DNA of 64,000 nucleotides from Aculops lycopersici (Eukaryota > Arthropoda > Arachnida > Trombidiformes > Eriophyidae). Each line of letters starts with the position of its first letter. Positions within the stretch are counted from its first letter, which is position 1. The DNA is taken from assembly GCA_015350385.1 (NCBI GenBank), contig WNKI01000001.1, positions 3,064,895-3,128,894 of the forward strand, read 5' to 3'. The translations under genes were made by a program, and so were the position numbers. Below are positions 23,701 to 35,600 of the stretch, in pieces. A model generated the notes under the pieces. The model did not search any database, was not told the origin of the DNA, and saw only the letters and a list, made by a program, of their open reading frames with translations.

Positions 23701-24802
23701 CAGCAACGGCAAATTCGTGCCTCCAAATTGTGAGCTTCATTCAAGTCGAGTCGAGTATTACATCTGTGGTGTTGTGTGTGAGTCGCAAGTTTGGAGCTGG
23801 AAGTTGGCAGGAGGGAAGAGCAAGCAAACGCCTTGCTCGAGAAGAAGGAGAGAAAGTAAACTCTTTAGCAACTCGATTCGGATAGTTAGTTAGAGTTTGC
23901 AATTAGAGAGTCAAACTAGATAAATGTTTTCGCGACTGCTACAGTTTCCTGAACATTGTGACTTTAAGTACCTCATATATTCGATAAATACCTGCGCCTA
24001 AGAGGGTTGACTTGCCGCCTTGGACGCGCACTAATTAGAGAAAACACATCGGAGTCGTCAAGTTTGTTGTCGAGTTTCTTTGTTAACCATCGCCAGTCAG
24101 GAGGTTGAGTAACCACAATAAATGAGAGAGGAAGAGAGGTCAAGTTATTGGGCAGTTTGCGAGGATGCGAGCAGCACGAGGGTCTAGAGTAGAGTCGCCA
24201 GGGTGCTGGTTTGCGCAAGCTACCGTTCGCCTGCAGTTTTTTACTTAGCCAAAGTTTGCTGCAATGACTCATCCGCTCAGACAGCTACAAGGTGTAATCA
24301 GGTGAGCCGATGTCTTATTGTTCGAGTGGTGGTCGCACTCTTGAGTATAACAAGTGGCAGAATAACTGGATCAGTGAATTGGAACGCTGCCTCTTCGAAT
24401 CTCCAAGTCAATTGTAATGCAGCAAGACGAGCACCTCAACGAAGGGAGACAAGACAAGACAAGACAAACCGAAAAAAGAAACAAAACGAGTCAGAATAGA
24501 GAGGCTAAGAAGAAAAGTCGAGCTAAGGAAGTGACTGAATGAAGAGCAAGCCAAAGAATGGGGAAAGCAACGAAACTGTGATACTTAACAAGAAAAAGGA
24601 ATGCTGTTGTTGGAATCAATTGTGATTTCACCTGCACGCAATTAGCGTGCCCGACAATCAAGCAACCTGATCTCAGTCTAATGATTTCCAATAAAGAGAA
24701 GAGGGAACGAGACTCGAGGCACTGTAACGAAACTCGACAAGAAAGGACCAGCAGCTAGAAAAAGAGGAAAAGAAGAGTAGGAAGATAGAGAAAGGGAATT
24801 GG
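20757..24802. other. No gene recognised; 5' flank of the DGK gene
   Basis: This contains an (AT)n run at about 21052-21070, a hairpin at 21092-21121, GA tracts at about 21973 and 22318, and an ACAAG repeat near 24450. Longer frames (for example minus strand 22835-23452, 205 codons) are low-complexity Thr/Arg/Cys strings and were not accepted. The last kilobase probably includes the promoter and 5' UTR of the diacylglycerol kinase gene. No TATA box was seen. Confidence 0.4.
21092..21121. repeat. Perfect 11-bp inverted repeat, A/T loop
   Basis: CTGTGGCAGTA (21092-21102) pairs with TACTGCCACAG (21111-21121) around the loop TATATATT, just beyond an (AT)n tract. Confidence 0.85.
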
Positions 24803-24818
24803 ATGATTGAATGTCATG
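24803..24818 (+). promoter_or_regulatory. Three nested ATGs in three reading frames
   Basis: ATG occurs at 24803, 24811 and 24816, one in each frame. The third opens the giant kinase exon and has the best context (GTCATGG, G at -3 and +4). The first two open short overlapping frames of about 20 and 42 codons that end inside the main coding sequence. Ribosomes starting there would miss the main ATG, which could lower its translation. Confidence 0.6.
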
Positions 24819-27800
24819 GAAAAGGAGGGACCAAGAGGAGGGAGAGAGAAGTCAGAGACAAGTGAGCAATCGTCGTCGCGACCGTTACCCACGACGTCGA
24901 CGACGAGGAATCAATCAAGTGGAAGGGAATCAGGTTTGAAAATAGCGATTGACGTTGGTAGGCAGCAATCGACTTCCACTACGACGACGACAACAACCAC
25001 GCAATCACCAACCTCAATCTCGAGTCCCACTTCCGTTTTCGTAAGGTCGCAACTTCCGCCCGCCAAACCAAAGCGAAGCCGTCAACCAGTTGAGGCGTCA
25101 GCAGCATCCAGTTCTAGTTGCTCCAGTTCCGGTTCGAGCTCTAGCTCTAGATCCTCATCATCGTCGTTGTCGTCGTCTTCGTCGTTATTATCATCAAAGA
25201 GGTCCTCGTCAAGTGGGCGAAGTTCAACTCGTTCCAGTTGCTCAGATGCGAGGCACTTTTTTCCCTGTCTCTCGCCATCCGCTACTAACAGATGCGATTG
25301 CTACCCAACTTCCGGCAAAAGTCTATGCTCGAGCTTCGAGTTGGATGCAAGAGATAAAAGTTGGGGAAGCCATCAGAAAGATGCGACAACAAGTGTAGGC
25401 TGCTGCCGCCTCTTGAATTGCGGCTCGTATTCTTCCGCCTCTTCTTCCCCTTCGGCGTCGTCGACGCCTTCATCGGCGGATTTTGTGTCGGAGTCAAAGT
25501 CGGAATCGTTGTCGAGGGTTCCACCGAAAACTAGGAGCCACCAGGGGCGCCAGCATCGCAATTCGCACCGAAAGTTGCAGCGTAGGAGGCGGGAAATTCA
25601 AAGTGTGCAAGATGAAAATTTGAATCTCGACAAAGAGGGCGGCGAGGATGGAAATTCAAGCGATAACTCGGTACCTAAAGTCGCCGCTGCCGATAGTGAG
25701 ATGGTGATTCCAACCAATAGGGCGACTGGAGAGGGGGTTAGCAGAGATGACGAGCAGAATAATGTAATTGACTCGGGATGGTCTTGCAGGAAATGGTCGA
25801 TATGCAAGAGCAGAGGCGATAGTCAAAGGGTTGGCATGAGCACATGCGCTTGTGGCTTCTATGGCAAGATGTCGGCGGCCACTAGGCAGCCACTTGGGGT
25901 CGAGTCAATAGCGGTAAGTCGCCCGGCGAGGTCGTGCAATTTGGGTGGCGCAAGACAAGCAAAGATAACGACCATTGGCCAACTAGCAAATTGCTCCTCC
26001 TCCTATTTGGTGGAGCAGGGTCTCGCTTCAGTGTCTGGGGAACAGGAGCAAGTTTTCAGCTACTCCTCTGGAAGTGGAAGATCGAAGGAGCCACTTGGAG
26101 TGCTAGAGGCGGGCGGAAGCTCGCCAGCTGCATCCAAGTTCCCGCCGCCACAACCACTAGCACAACATCCGGCAACTTGCAAGCAGAGCTCATTGAACCA
26201 GCAGTCTGGTGATCTATGTGCCCGAACGAGACGAGCTTGCCAAATCCCATCCAGCGGCCCCCGGAAGTGGTCGGCGTGCTGCCGGCCAAATCGATGCCAC
26301 TTATGCTTCTCATCACATCAAAATCGAGAACAACAACAGCAACCGCAACCGCAACAACCACCGACCTACAAGCCGACGTCAGTTTGCTCCTGCCGCCAAA
26401 AGGTAGCTATGCAGTCAAACAACAATGAGAACGAGAACAACAGCAACAACAACAACAAACTAAATGTCGACCGCGATCCAGTCGACGCTGGCCAGTCGTC
26501 GGCAAACAATATTAAAGTGGCGCCGGGCACCAGTTGTTTGGCTAGCGGTCCGGCCGAGACGAGCGGCGATCATAATGAGATGCGTCGCCGGTCACCGCGA
26601 CCACTAAAGAGTTGTGCACTAAACTGCCGCCGCCTCCACCATTGCCGAGTGGGGTGCCACTGGCACGACTGCCGCGGCCGCCGCCCACATTGTTGCCGCT
26701 CGCCGGTGGGCGGCGGCAGCGCGAGAGGAGCTGGAAGTGCAAATAAAAGTGGATCAACGGCAAGTTGCTCTGAGCCATCGAGTCGGAATAGAAATCAGGA
26801 TGGTAGTTACGACAACTCGGCTGTGCGCTGCCGCCGCTACCATGGCCAATGCAGCCGCAGAGCCAGTTATCTAGATGCCGATGTGATCATTGATAATGAA
26901 AGGCTCACTTGCTGCAACGAAGGGGATCGCCACTCGAAGTCGCAGACGCAGCGCCGCGGCTCCAAGCGGAAGTCGTCTTCAGTGGATCGCTCATTTAAAG
27001 CACTAGAAGAGACTTCTGTGGGAGCAGACGGTCAAAAATTTAACATTGATCATGGCGCTGCGAACAACAACGACGAGCCTGAGTCGCCGTTAAACTTGAG
27101 GCTTGAGTCTGACAAGCGAATGTTGGCAAATTTAAACTCAAACTTCGAAAGCAGCCGCAGCAGCAACGATAGCGACGAGAAGAGAGTCGAGTGCAAAATC
27201 AAACTTGAAACTCCAAGTGGCCGCTCGAGTCGATTGGCCAGCCAGTCGACGGCTGAGGGCCAAACGGAAGTGACAGGCGATGATATATATTCAGCAAGTG
27301 GCGGTGGTGGTGACGGTGACGGTGACGATGACGGTCGCTCCTCCCAGTCTGTCGCAATGGTAAATTCCGAAACCAAGAGTCCCGTTGCTTGGACCACATC
27401 TAAGCGTTGTGACGATCTGGACAGAGATAAAGACAATGAAGAGACCAACTCCGACATCATGATGATCATCGACGAGAGGAATGACTTTGTTGATGGCCAA
27501 GTCGGGAAAGAGAAGCAGCAGCAGCAGCGGCGGCGGCATCAGCAACAACCACCGGCTGGCGAAGATGATGATCAGGACGAGAGACAACGGTGCCAATCTC
27601 TTAAGCTTAAGCGGCTATCGGATTTGCTTGTGGTGAGTGGAGTAGGCGGACGGAAGGCGAGAAACTTACTCAGCCCAATGGACTCGTTGAATCCATTTAT
27701 CACTTCTGGTGATTCAGCAATGGACTTGGAGAGTACCGATGACATCAACGACGATGCTGACGACAACCATTGTGGCGACAGACGCAAACTTCCGGCGCGA

Positions 27801-30800
27801 GCCTCAAGTTGCCAATCGGATTGCTCGCATCGGGCTCACAGTTTTACCGCGCCCAGCTTGTCGAGCGAGAATCCCGATGGGCTGGTTGCTCTGCAGCTAG
27901 CGGCGAGATCCCGAAGTCTGTGCACCGAGGGGGACGAGCAGGAGAGGAGGCGGCTCGATTTGGAGGAGCAGAAAAAGGAAGGTCGTCGTCAGCAGCAGCA
28001 TCGTGGATCCATCCAAGCCAAGGTCACGCGAAAGGTCGAGAGTCTCGGTAGACGTCTCAATGATTTGACTCGATCGGCTCTGACTAGAATCAAGTCCTTG
28101 AGTGCGAGCAATCCAAGTTTCACTCTCTTTCACAGTCATCAGCAGCAACCAGTCACTTCCGGTTTTGCTACTGATCCAATCGATACTCAAGCGAAATCAA
28201 GTTTCAAAACGCTAGCCAGTCACAGTAGCCGGCCAAGTGTCGCGACAGCAGCGGCACCTTTGGATCAAGCCAAAGAGAGGGAGACAGCGCGACTCTGGGT
28301 TGGTGACTTTGCGTTGCCATTTGCGAGCCGCCGGGCATCAAGTCAACGGGTTAGAACAAAAAAATCAACTCGGATGTCAGGCGGACACGAAATGGAGGTT
28401 GTGGAGAATTCAAGTCCATTGGCGAGACTAAAGCAGGAGTTTGGCTTGGAGCAACAGCGGCGCCAATTAGCCGCGCGCAGGTACAAGAGTTGCAACTACG
28501 AGTTCATAATGTCGACCCAACAACCGGAAGCAGATGGTTGTGAGCGCTCAGTCGTGGGTGGAATAGGCGACAGTAATCAATTGGACGATTTGCATTTGGT
28601 TGCTGTGGTTCCCCATAAGCTAAACACCTCTAGCACCTCGTCGTTGGATGCGCGATTCGCGCATTCCGCCGAGGATGGTGGAGGTGCAGCAGGTGGCGCC
28701 GCCTACGGCTACTCGGGACTCCACAGTGAACTTGAGGATCTCCATTACTCGCTAGGCGGCGTTTACGTTGGTCCCGGTGGCACCTGCTCGTGGCGCGAGG
28801 CGTGCAGCGATGCCGACAGGTGGCGTGACACTTTGCGACGGGAAAAGTCGCGCGAAATTTTGGCTAATTGCGCGAGTCAGCAATCGTCGCCGTTGCGCTA
28901 TCGAGCCGGAAGCATGGGCGCGACGGCTGCATTGTGGCTTACACGCCCCCTCAGTCGCCTCGTGGGTGTGGGCAGTGGAAGTCAAATCTCAAGCTCGGCC
29001 ACGAATACAACGACAACGACAAATCAGGGATCCATCGTTCAGTCGAGCATCACAAATCAGGGGACCTACGAGCAAGAGCTATCATCGTCGTCTGGTTGCG
29101 GCTACACTATTCCCGCGATAAGTGGCCATAATTCCAACCACTCACCGCATAGTCACCAGCAGGTGGCTGCTAGTGGTTATATGAGCGCTGGAAGTGCCGA
29201 GCGATTGCGCAGCTCGATGCCGACTGCCTACTGCATTGGCTCGCCCATTACCTCGAGTGGCGGCGGGACCCATTGGCAAGCGAGCGGCACAAGCGAAAAG
29301 CAGCGTTTAGCTTCGGCCGCCAGCATTGTCATTCGAGTGGCCGATCATGAGGAGTCGGAATATTCATTGGGTTCGAGTAATCGAGTTGGTGATAGCGACG
29401 ATCGGCGAGGTTTAGACGAGAGTGATGCTAGCAACTATTTGGGCGACCACCAAAGTGGCAGTAGTATCGGCAATAAGAACAAAGAGAACGGCCAACAGGA
29501 AGCAGCAAGTACTCGAAGACAACAGAGGAAATCGTTGAAAGAGTCAAGTTTCAAAAGGACCCATACGGATTCGTTGCAACGCCGAACCGGAAGCGAGCCG
29601 CAATTGTCCGATTTAGTGCCTCAAGGTCAAAGTAGTGAGAATACAAGTTCAATATTAACCGATATAATTGAGATGTCCACCAATCACCAAGGATCTCGTG
29701 GCGCCGCGACCAGAAGTTATCATGCTGGAAATGTTAGCAGTCCAACGGAAAGTGCGACTGGCGTAACAGTGGCCTCAAAACACAAGCCTTGGATCTTGAA
29801 CTTGACCCAACGAGTGCATAGTGGTGGTGGTAGTGGTGGTGGCAATAATAACCAACAACAACAGTCTGCTCATTCAAAGTTAATGGTTTCGAAGCACCAG
29901 AAGCAGCAAGTTAAGGATCAATTGGTCTCCAGCGAGAGCTCAAAGTTTGCCTCACGGCCGCCGTATTTGGTGAAGGAGAGTCGATCAAATAGCTTGAGTG
30001 GCTTGTATTACCAGAACCGGATATTGGACATGCCCGGCTCTTCGGTGGCCCTGAATGATTACGGAGGTCAACCAAAGAGGATCGCCGAGTCGAACCGCTT
30101 ATATTTGGCGAGACTGAGCGACCGCTACTCGTGCAGCACCCAAGAGTTAGCTGTTCAAAGGGCAAGCATTGCGGTTGTCCCCATCACGGAACAGGTGGCC
30201 GCTGGCCTGACGGTCACGCAACAACCCACGCCCACCCACCACCAATCGGCCATCACACAAGCGGCCAGTAAGTCGAGGGATTTCGTTACCGACTTGTGGC
30301 TTAGGAGAACGTCGAGATCCAATAGTAGTAGTCACATTTTGCACCAACTGATCCCCATGTCCACCTCAGGTTCTGTGGTGGTGGCCACGAGACAGTTTGT
30401 CGAATCGGGCCCGAACAGCAAAAACAACTCGCCGAAATCAATGGAAACTCAAGACACGCCCATCTCGCCTAATTCAACGACAGAGAAATTTGTAATTGGA
30501 ACTGAGTTCGCTTCAGGTGGCGGTGGCAATGGCAATGGCAAGAAGGAGGATGAGCAACTTTATGGCGCAAACCAACGAAGCACCTGCATTCACTGCCAAC
30601 TAATTGCCGAGCTCTCGAGTTATCCCAATTCCATTTACCTAAGTCAACTTGTCGCTTATAACAAAGAAGATGTATCGCCCATTGAGAAACAACAGAAGCC
30701 ACCTGAGATTGCGAAGACTCGGCCACAAACTCCGCCCATTAGACCGAGCGTCGTGCTGACCATTTGCTCGAATCAGGGTACAATGGACGAGAGTGATACA

Positions 30801-32605
30801 GAGTTCAATTTGCCCACCTCGACGGGGCATCAACAGCATCAGCACAAGCAGCACCGAGACAACAAAGAGCAGCAGCCGTTACCCAGGAGATCTTCGGGCG
30901 ACGAGCTAATGATGCCAAATCGGCGACAAGATTCGGGAATTAACGAAGTGCAATTTACAAAGCCGCGGCAGGAAGCAGGTTCTGAAACCGCGGGAACCAC
31001 TACTTCCATACTTATACACGGAGTTAGTCCTCCAAATGATAATGCTGAAGATAAGTCAAGATTGCAGAGTTGCTCGTCGGTCGAGTTGCGAGATCCTCAA
31101 ATCGTCGCCAGCGAGGAGCGGGGAGTTTACACGAAGGGAACCAAGAAGGGGGGTAATGCGGCGAGCAACAGGAAGTCGGGAAGGCGCTCGGTGTCGACGC
31201 ATAATAATCAAGGTAGGAGGGGGCACAAGCATAAGCGGGAGGTGCGGCGCCACGCCCACCACCGGCACGGCGAACGCCAAGGCAGCCGTCGACAGTCGAC
31301 CGTTTCCTGTCCCTCGTCTCGGTCGACAAGCTCGCGCTCGTCCAGGTCAACAAGTGGCGGTCGATCGAGCAGCCGGGAGTCGTCCACCAACTCGTCGTCC
31401 CTGACCTCCGTCTGTCCCTCAGAGGAAAACCTGTCTCTTTACGAGGATCAACCGGAAGAGGACGGCTTGAGTCTGAGCTCTAGTAGCGACGCTCCAAATG
31501 CTTCCGATTTGGATTCGGAGGATAATAACTCGGATAGCGAGGAGGACGACGATTCTAATGAAGTGGAGAATGACGACGAGAATGACAACAACGATAATCT
31601 TGAAGCTCGAGTGGAAGTTGATGGTCAGAAGCCGTTGAGAAAGAGGAGCAAAACCTCGTCCGATATTGGCATTCCGCCCAGCGAGCGCCGCCACTCTGCA
31701 TCCACAGGTGACCACAGCAATCCACAGCACCAACAGCACCAGCGAGAGGATGGTGGGCATTTGGAGTGCGAGAAGCAGCGTAGACGCAGCCACGAGGGCA
31801 GATTGCCGAACGCAAGACCCAACTCAAACGTAACCTCCGCCGACAACTCGCAAGTCTCCAGCCGGAAGTCGTCGGTTGGTCAGCAAGAGGAGCAACAAGA
31901 ACAGGTGGGTGCTAGTGGTAGTGGTGCCACGAGTCATCAAGAGAGAAAAAGCAAGAGCAAGATCAAGATAGAGACTTCGAAATTTGCAAATAAGTCGCCG
32001 CCACAACAACCAACAAGGAACCAGCTCGAGGTTCCCATCAACAAGCAAACTCGCTCGGCCTCGCTCGACGCTCCCTACTTGCTGAAGGTGCCCGATCCCT
32101 ACGGTTTGGGTCCCATTTGCGGGGTTAATGTTGTGAGCCAACGGGGCGCCAGCGGCGAAACTCTCAACGACCCGTTCGTTTGTGTAGATCCCGAGTGCCA
32201 CCAATGTCAGTGCGACCTTCCCGACTGTGAGCTGTGTGAGGAGATCCTAGCTTCGGGCGAGAGCCACCCGCAACAGCGTCGCGACGCCAACTTGCACGCG
32301 GCGGGAAAATCAAATCGCTCCCGGTCAGTGGACATCTCGTTGCCCGCAAAACCCGGCGATGCCTATGTAGTTTTTCGCCAACAACTTGGCGCCGCTAGCG
32401 AGATTTGTCTCATTGGGGAGCAACACGGCGACGGCGATCGTAATTTGGGAACAGATGGGAGGATTTCAGGCCATACAGGTGACCATTCAAAAGTCACAGG
32501 TGCCAGTGGCGGCGGAAAGGGGGCCAAAAAAGCGGATATAAAGTCAAAGGATCACTTTAGGCGACTCTCATCGTCTAGTTCCTTCGGTAGTGCCGCACAA
32601 AAAGC
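24816..32605 (+). CDS. rdgA: Exon 1 of DGK gene: 2596-codon low-complexity exon
   Basis: The frame is open for 7.8 kb and ends at a strong donor (GC|GTAAGT, 32606); reading through gives a stop only one codon later. Poly-Ser runs lie near residues 100-140 and poly-Gln/Asn near 530-550. A Cys/His-rich knot lies at about 600-626 ([11 protein letters not shown], then HWHDC). A second cysteine cluster ([19 protein letters not shown]) lies near residue 2455. RSASLD and RSRSVD motifs flank that cluster and resemble phosphorylated RSxSxD repeats. From memory, long insect rdgA isoforms carry a similar KQxRSAS(F/L)D segment, but I could not check. Shadow frames on both strands are ignored. Confidence 0.8.
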
Positions 32606-35600
32606 GTAAGTATTATGTAGGCAAGCAAGTAGAATGATAAGTAACCTAGATTGAGTAGCCCTAATATACCAGCTGATTGCGAGCGGCCTTTGGTTTGTGT
32701 GATGGGATTTAAAGCTATTTTATGGCAAGATGTACCAGGCTAGCTGTTAGGCTCAAAAAATGGTTGGGTTTCAGTATTGAGTCTAATTTTGCAGGTGCCA
32801 GTTTTGATTTAGCTGCAGCTCTAGATGGGGCTGCAGGTAAGCCAGGTAGTAGTTGTGGTTACAAGGGCTGCGTGCCGCCAATCATGGGGTTCGCTAAAAC
32901 ATTTCGAACAAGTACCAAAGCATTTTGGATTTTTGTTCTTTAAATTTGGATTGAGCGCAAAACAATATATCAGACAATCGCTCTATTCGAGCCACCTTGA
33001 TTGGCGCGCGACGGCAAATTGCAAATCAGAAAAAATCTGTCCAATTCTTGAGAGCATAAATCCTAACCTAGAAGGAAAAGTCCAAGGAGTGCTTGAAAAA
33101 CCTGCAGTGCCTTAGCCAGAATTTTCCTAGAATTTGCCATAGACTTATATAACTCTGGATTGTCGTGTTGATTGGTCTCGATTTTGGTGTAAAGCCGCAA
33201 CTAACGCAACTACAGCCTAGAAATTTCAAGTCTTGCCCCTCTCACTCTCGCGTTCGACTCACAAAAAGAGAAGGTACCTAGCGCCTAGCTGAGCCAATTA
33301 TTATTTGTTAGGATAACGGGGCAACTCAGAAGAGCAGTGCAATTTTTTTGAACACGCGGAACTAACGGTTGAATGCTGATTGACTATCCAAAGGGTTGGC
33401 CTCACCTGCTTCGCTACAACCACGACTACGACCACCAACAAGAGCAACGACCACAACACAAAAAGGAGAGAGAGAGAGAGTTAAAATTTTATTTATTTAT
33501 ATATTCACATGTTTTGAATATTTCAACTGAAGCGCTCGTTGCTATCCATTTAGGCTAGCTTAATGAGTTGAGCCAAAGCCAAGCAGTGCGAGCTATTAGC
33601 CTGCTCATTTGATTTGCTCCAACTCTAGCTCGAACTTTCACTCGTGCTTCTTCTTCTTCACTCACCAGTAGGTTGTCTACTGTGAAAAGCAGCAAGCTGC
33701 GAGTTAGTAGTCAGTTAGGTGGGCCATCTAACTATTTGAAAAGAACCGAGATGTTGATGGTGAGTGGAGACCAATGAAATGAACCAAACTAAACTAAACT
33801 ATTGGGCGGCTCAAGCGAGATTTTAGTTGCTTATGTCGATGAAGCTCGCGCTTCTTAATAAGAGGCCTTCCGATTCGGAGTCTGGAGCACAAAAACTTTG
33901 CCTTATTTCTTTGGTCTCGCTTGGCCGCAAAACTCTCCCATTCGAACCCCAAAAAAGTATAGCAATTAGCTCATCTAGTATGCGACGCAATCTCTTATTG
34001 TTGTTAACGAGTTTGCTACCAAACGTTTGCTGTCTAAAAACGCCGCTAGGCTTTGCTCATACAGCAAGCTCTCATTCATCAAGCTAGCTACTGAGCTAGT
34101 GTCTGAGTTGGCCAGCGAGTTTGCAGATCTCGATGCTGCTTCGTCGTTGTTGTTATTGTTGCTGTTGTTGTTGTCGCAAAGTTTTAGTTTGAGCCGCTTA
34201 CTCAAACTAGCAAACGAGCCAAAGATAGAAAAGCGGCTTAAAGTTGTGTATAGCCAGGCCGTTGTCCTGTGCGCAGCTATAACTCTGGGATCAGCTAGCC
34301 AAGTTCCAAATAGACCGAGATTACAAGCCATCAAGTGGAGCCAAGCGCTGGACAACATTGAAACTGCCAACCACTTGCCAACTTCCGGTGTTACCAATGC
34401 CGCTATCGTGGCTATTGTCACCGAGATTAGCGCAACCTCTACAAATTGAGACACTCGACTTCCAAATGGCAACTAGAGACGCGGCATCTCGCGTTGATTT
34501 CAAAGAGTCTAATGCAATCTTAACTCTCCCTTTAGCTCGTTCGGTCTTTCGAGTTGAGTTGTCGCTACCACCGTTGAGTTGCCTTAAGTGTTGAGCCAAC
34601 TTAAGAGCAATAGCAAGCCAGCGGTAGCAGTGACAGCGAGCACAGGGGTCCGGCTCAGTGACTTCCGGTTGCGACGCTCGCGCGCCTCCAGCTAACTAGG
34701 CTAACCTTTGAGAGAGACTAATTGAATTTTCGCGCTCTATTCAGTCTGGCGAGAGTCGACAAACAAGGCGCAGCTCGAGCTGCGAGTAAAGTTTGGTCAC
34801 CTGGTGTTCTATCGAATAAAGCGATTTGCTTAGAATAGATAGAGCTAAACTGGGCTCCGGGAATGGAGGCTCGATTAGCCTAATTGGCCTCTAACGCTTG
34901 AATGGACGAGCAGAGGAACCGCAAGATGACGAGCTGCCGCCGCCGGCGACCACCTGCCGTGGGTTCTGCGGCGGCCATTGCAAATGTTGAGTGAGCTAGT
35001 GAGTGAGTGGCTAGTTTGTTGCCATAGCGCAACTATAGACAAACTCGACGAGCCGGCCACTTGACGGCTGCATGAAACTGCTGCTCATTTGGTGGTGGCG
35101 AGCGCTCAGATCGATGCCATTCAATATCATGGCTATTTTCTCTCGGCAGCAAACGAGGGGAAAATATTCAGGTCTTATGGTGACACTGATGCGCAAGTCA
35201 ATAATGCAATTGACAGGTTCGAGGCTCCAAGTCTCCAGTTTACCCACCAAGAGACCAGGCGACCGATTGACGCCAACTCTCCGTCGGCTAAAGTGACACT
35301 CAAGCTTGATTATTCCAAGTGACGTCATGGCCGCCGCCGTAGCCGGTTAACCAAGTGGACGTCTCTTGGATTGGTCGGCAGCAGCGGCGGAGGTGGCGGC
35401 TAGCCGCTAAGTGAGCCGATTTGTGCCGGTCGTCATAGAGAAAGAGAGAGAGAGAGAGAGAGAGGAGGGAGGGAGGGATGGAGAGACTAGCTACCAGGAA
35501 AAGGAGGCGGACTAAACCGAACCAGACACAACAATCGTCGTCATCGGAACGCCCTCAATGTACTTGTGCGCTACCTTTCTGGTTAGCCGGCTGGTTGGCA

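Noticed and set aside
25090..25398. 102-codon ORF in another frame of the giant DGK exon
   Set aside because: Arg/Val/Leu-rich shadow of the Ser-coding repeats in the main frame; no independent evidence.
33975..34472. 165-codon minus ORF and overlapping 140-codon plus ORF
   Set aside because: Both strands are open over the same low-complexity DNA; neither shows a domain or splice context. Left as DGK intron.
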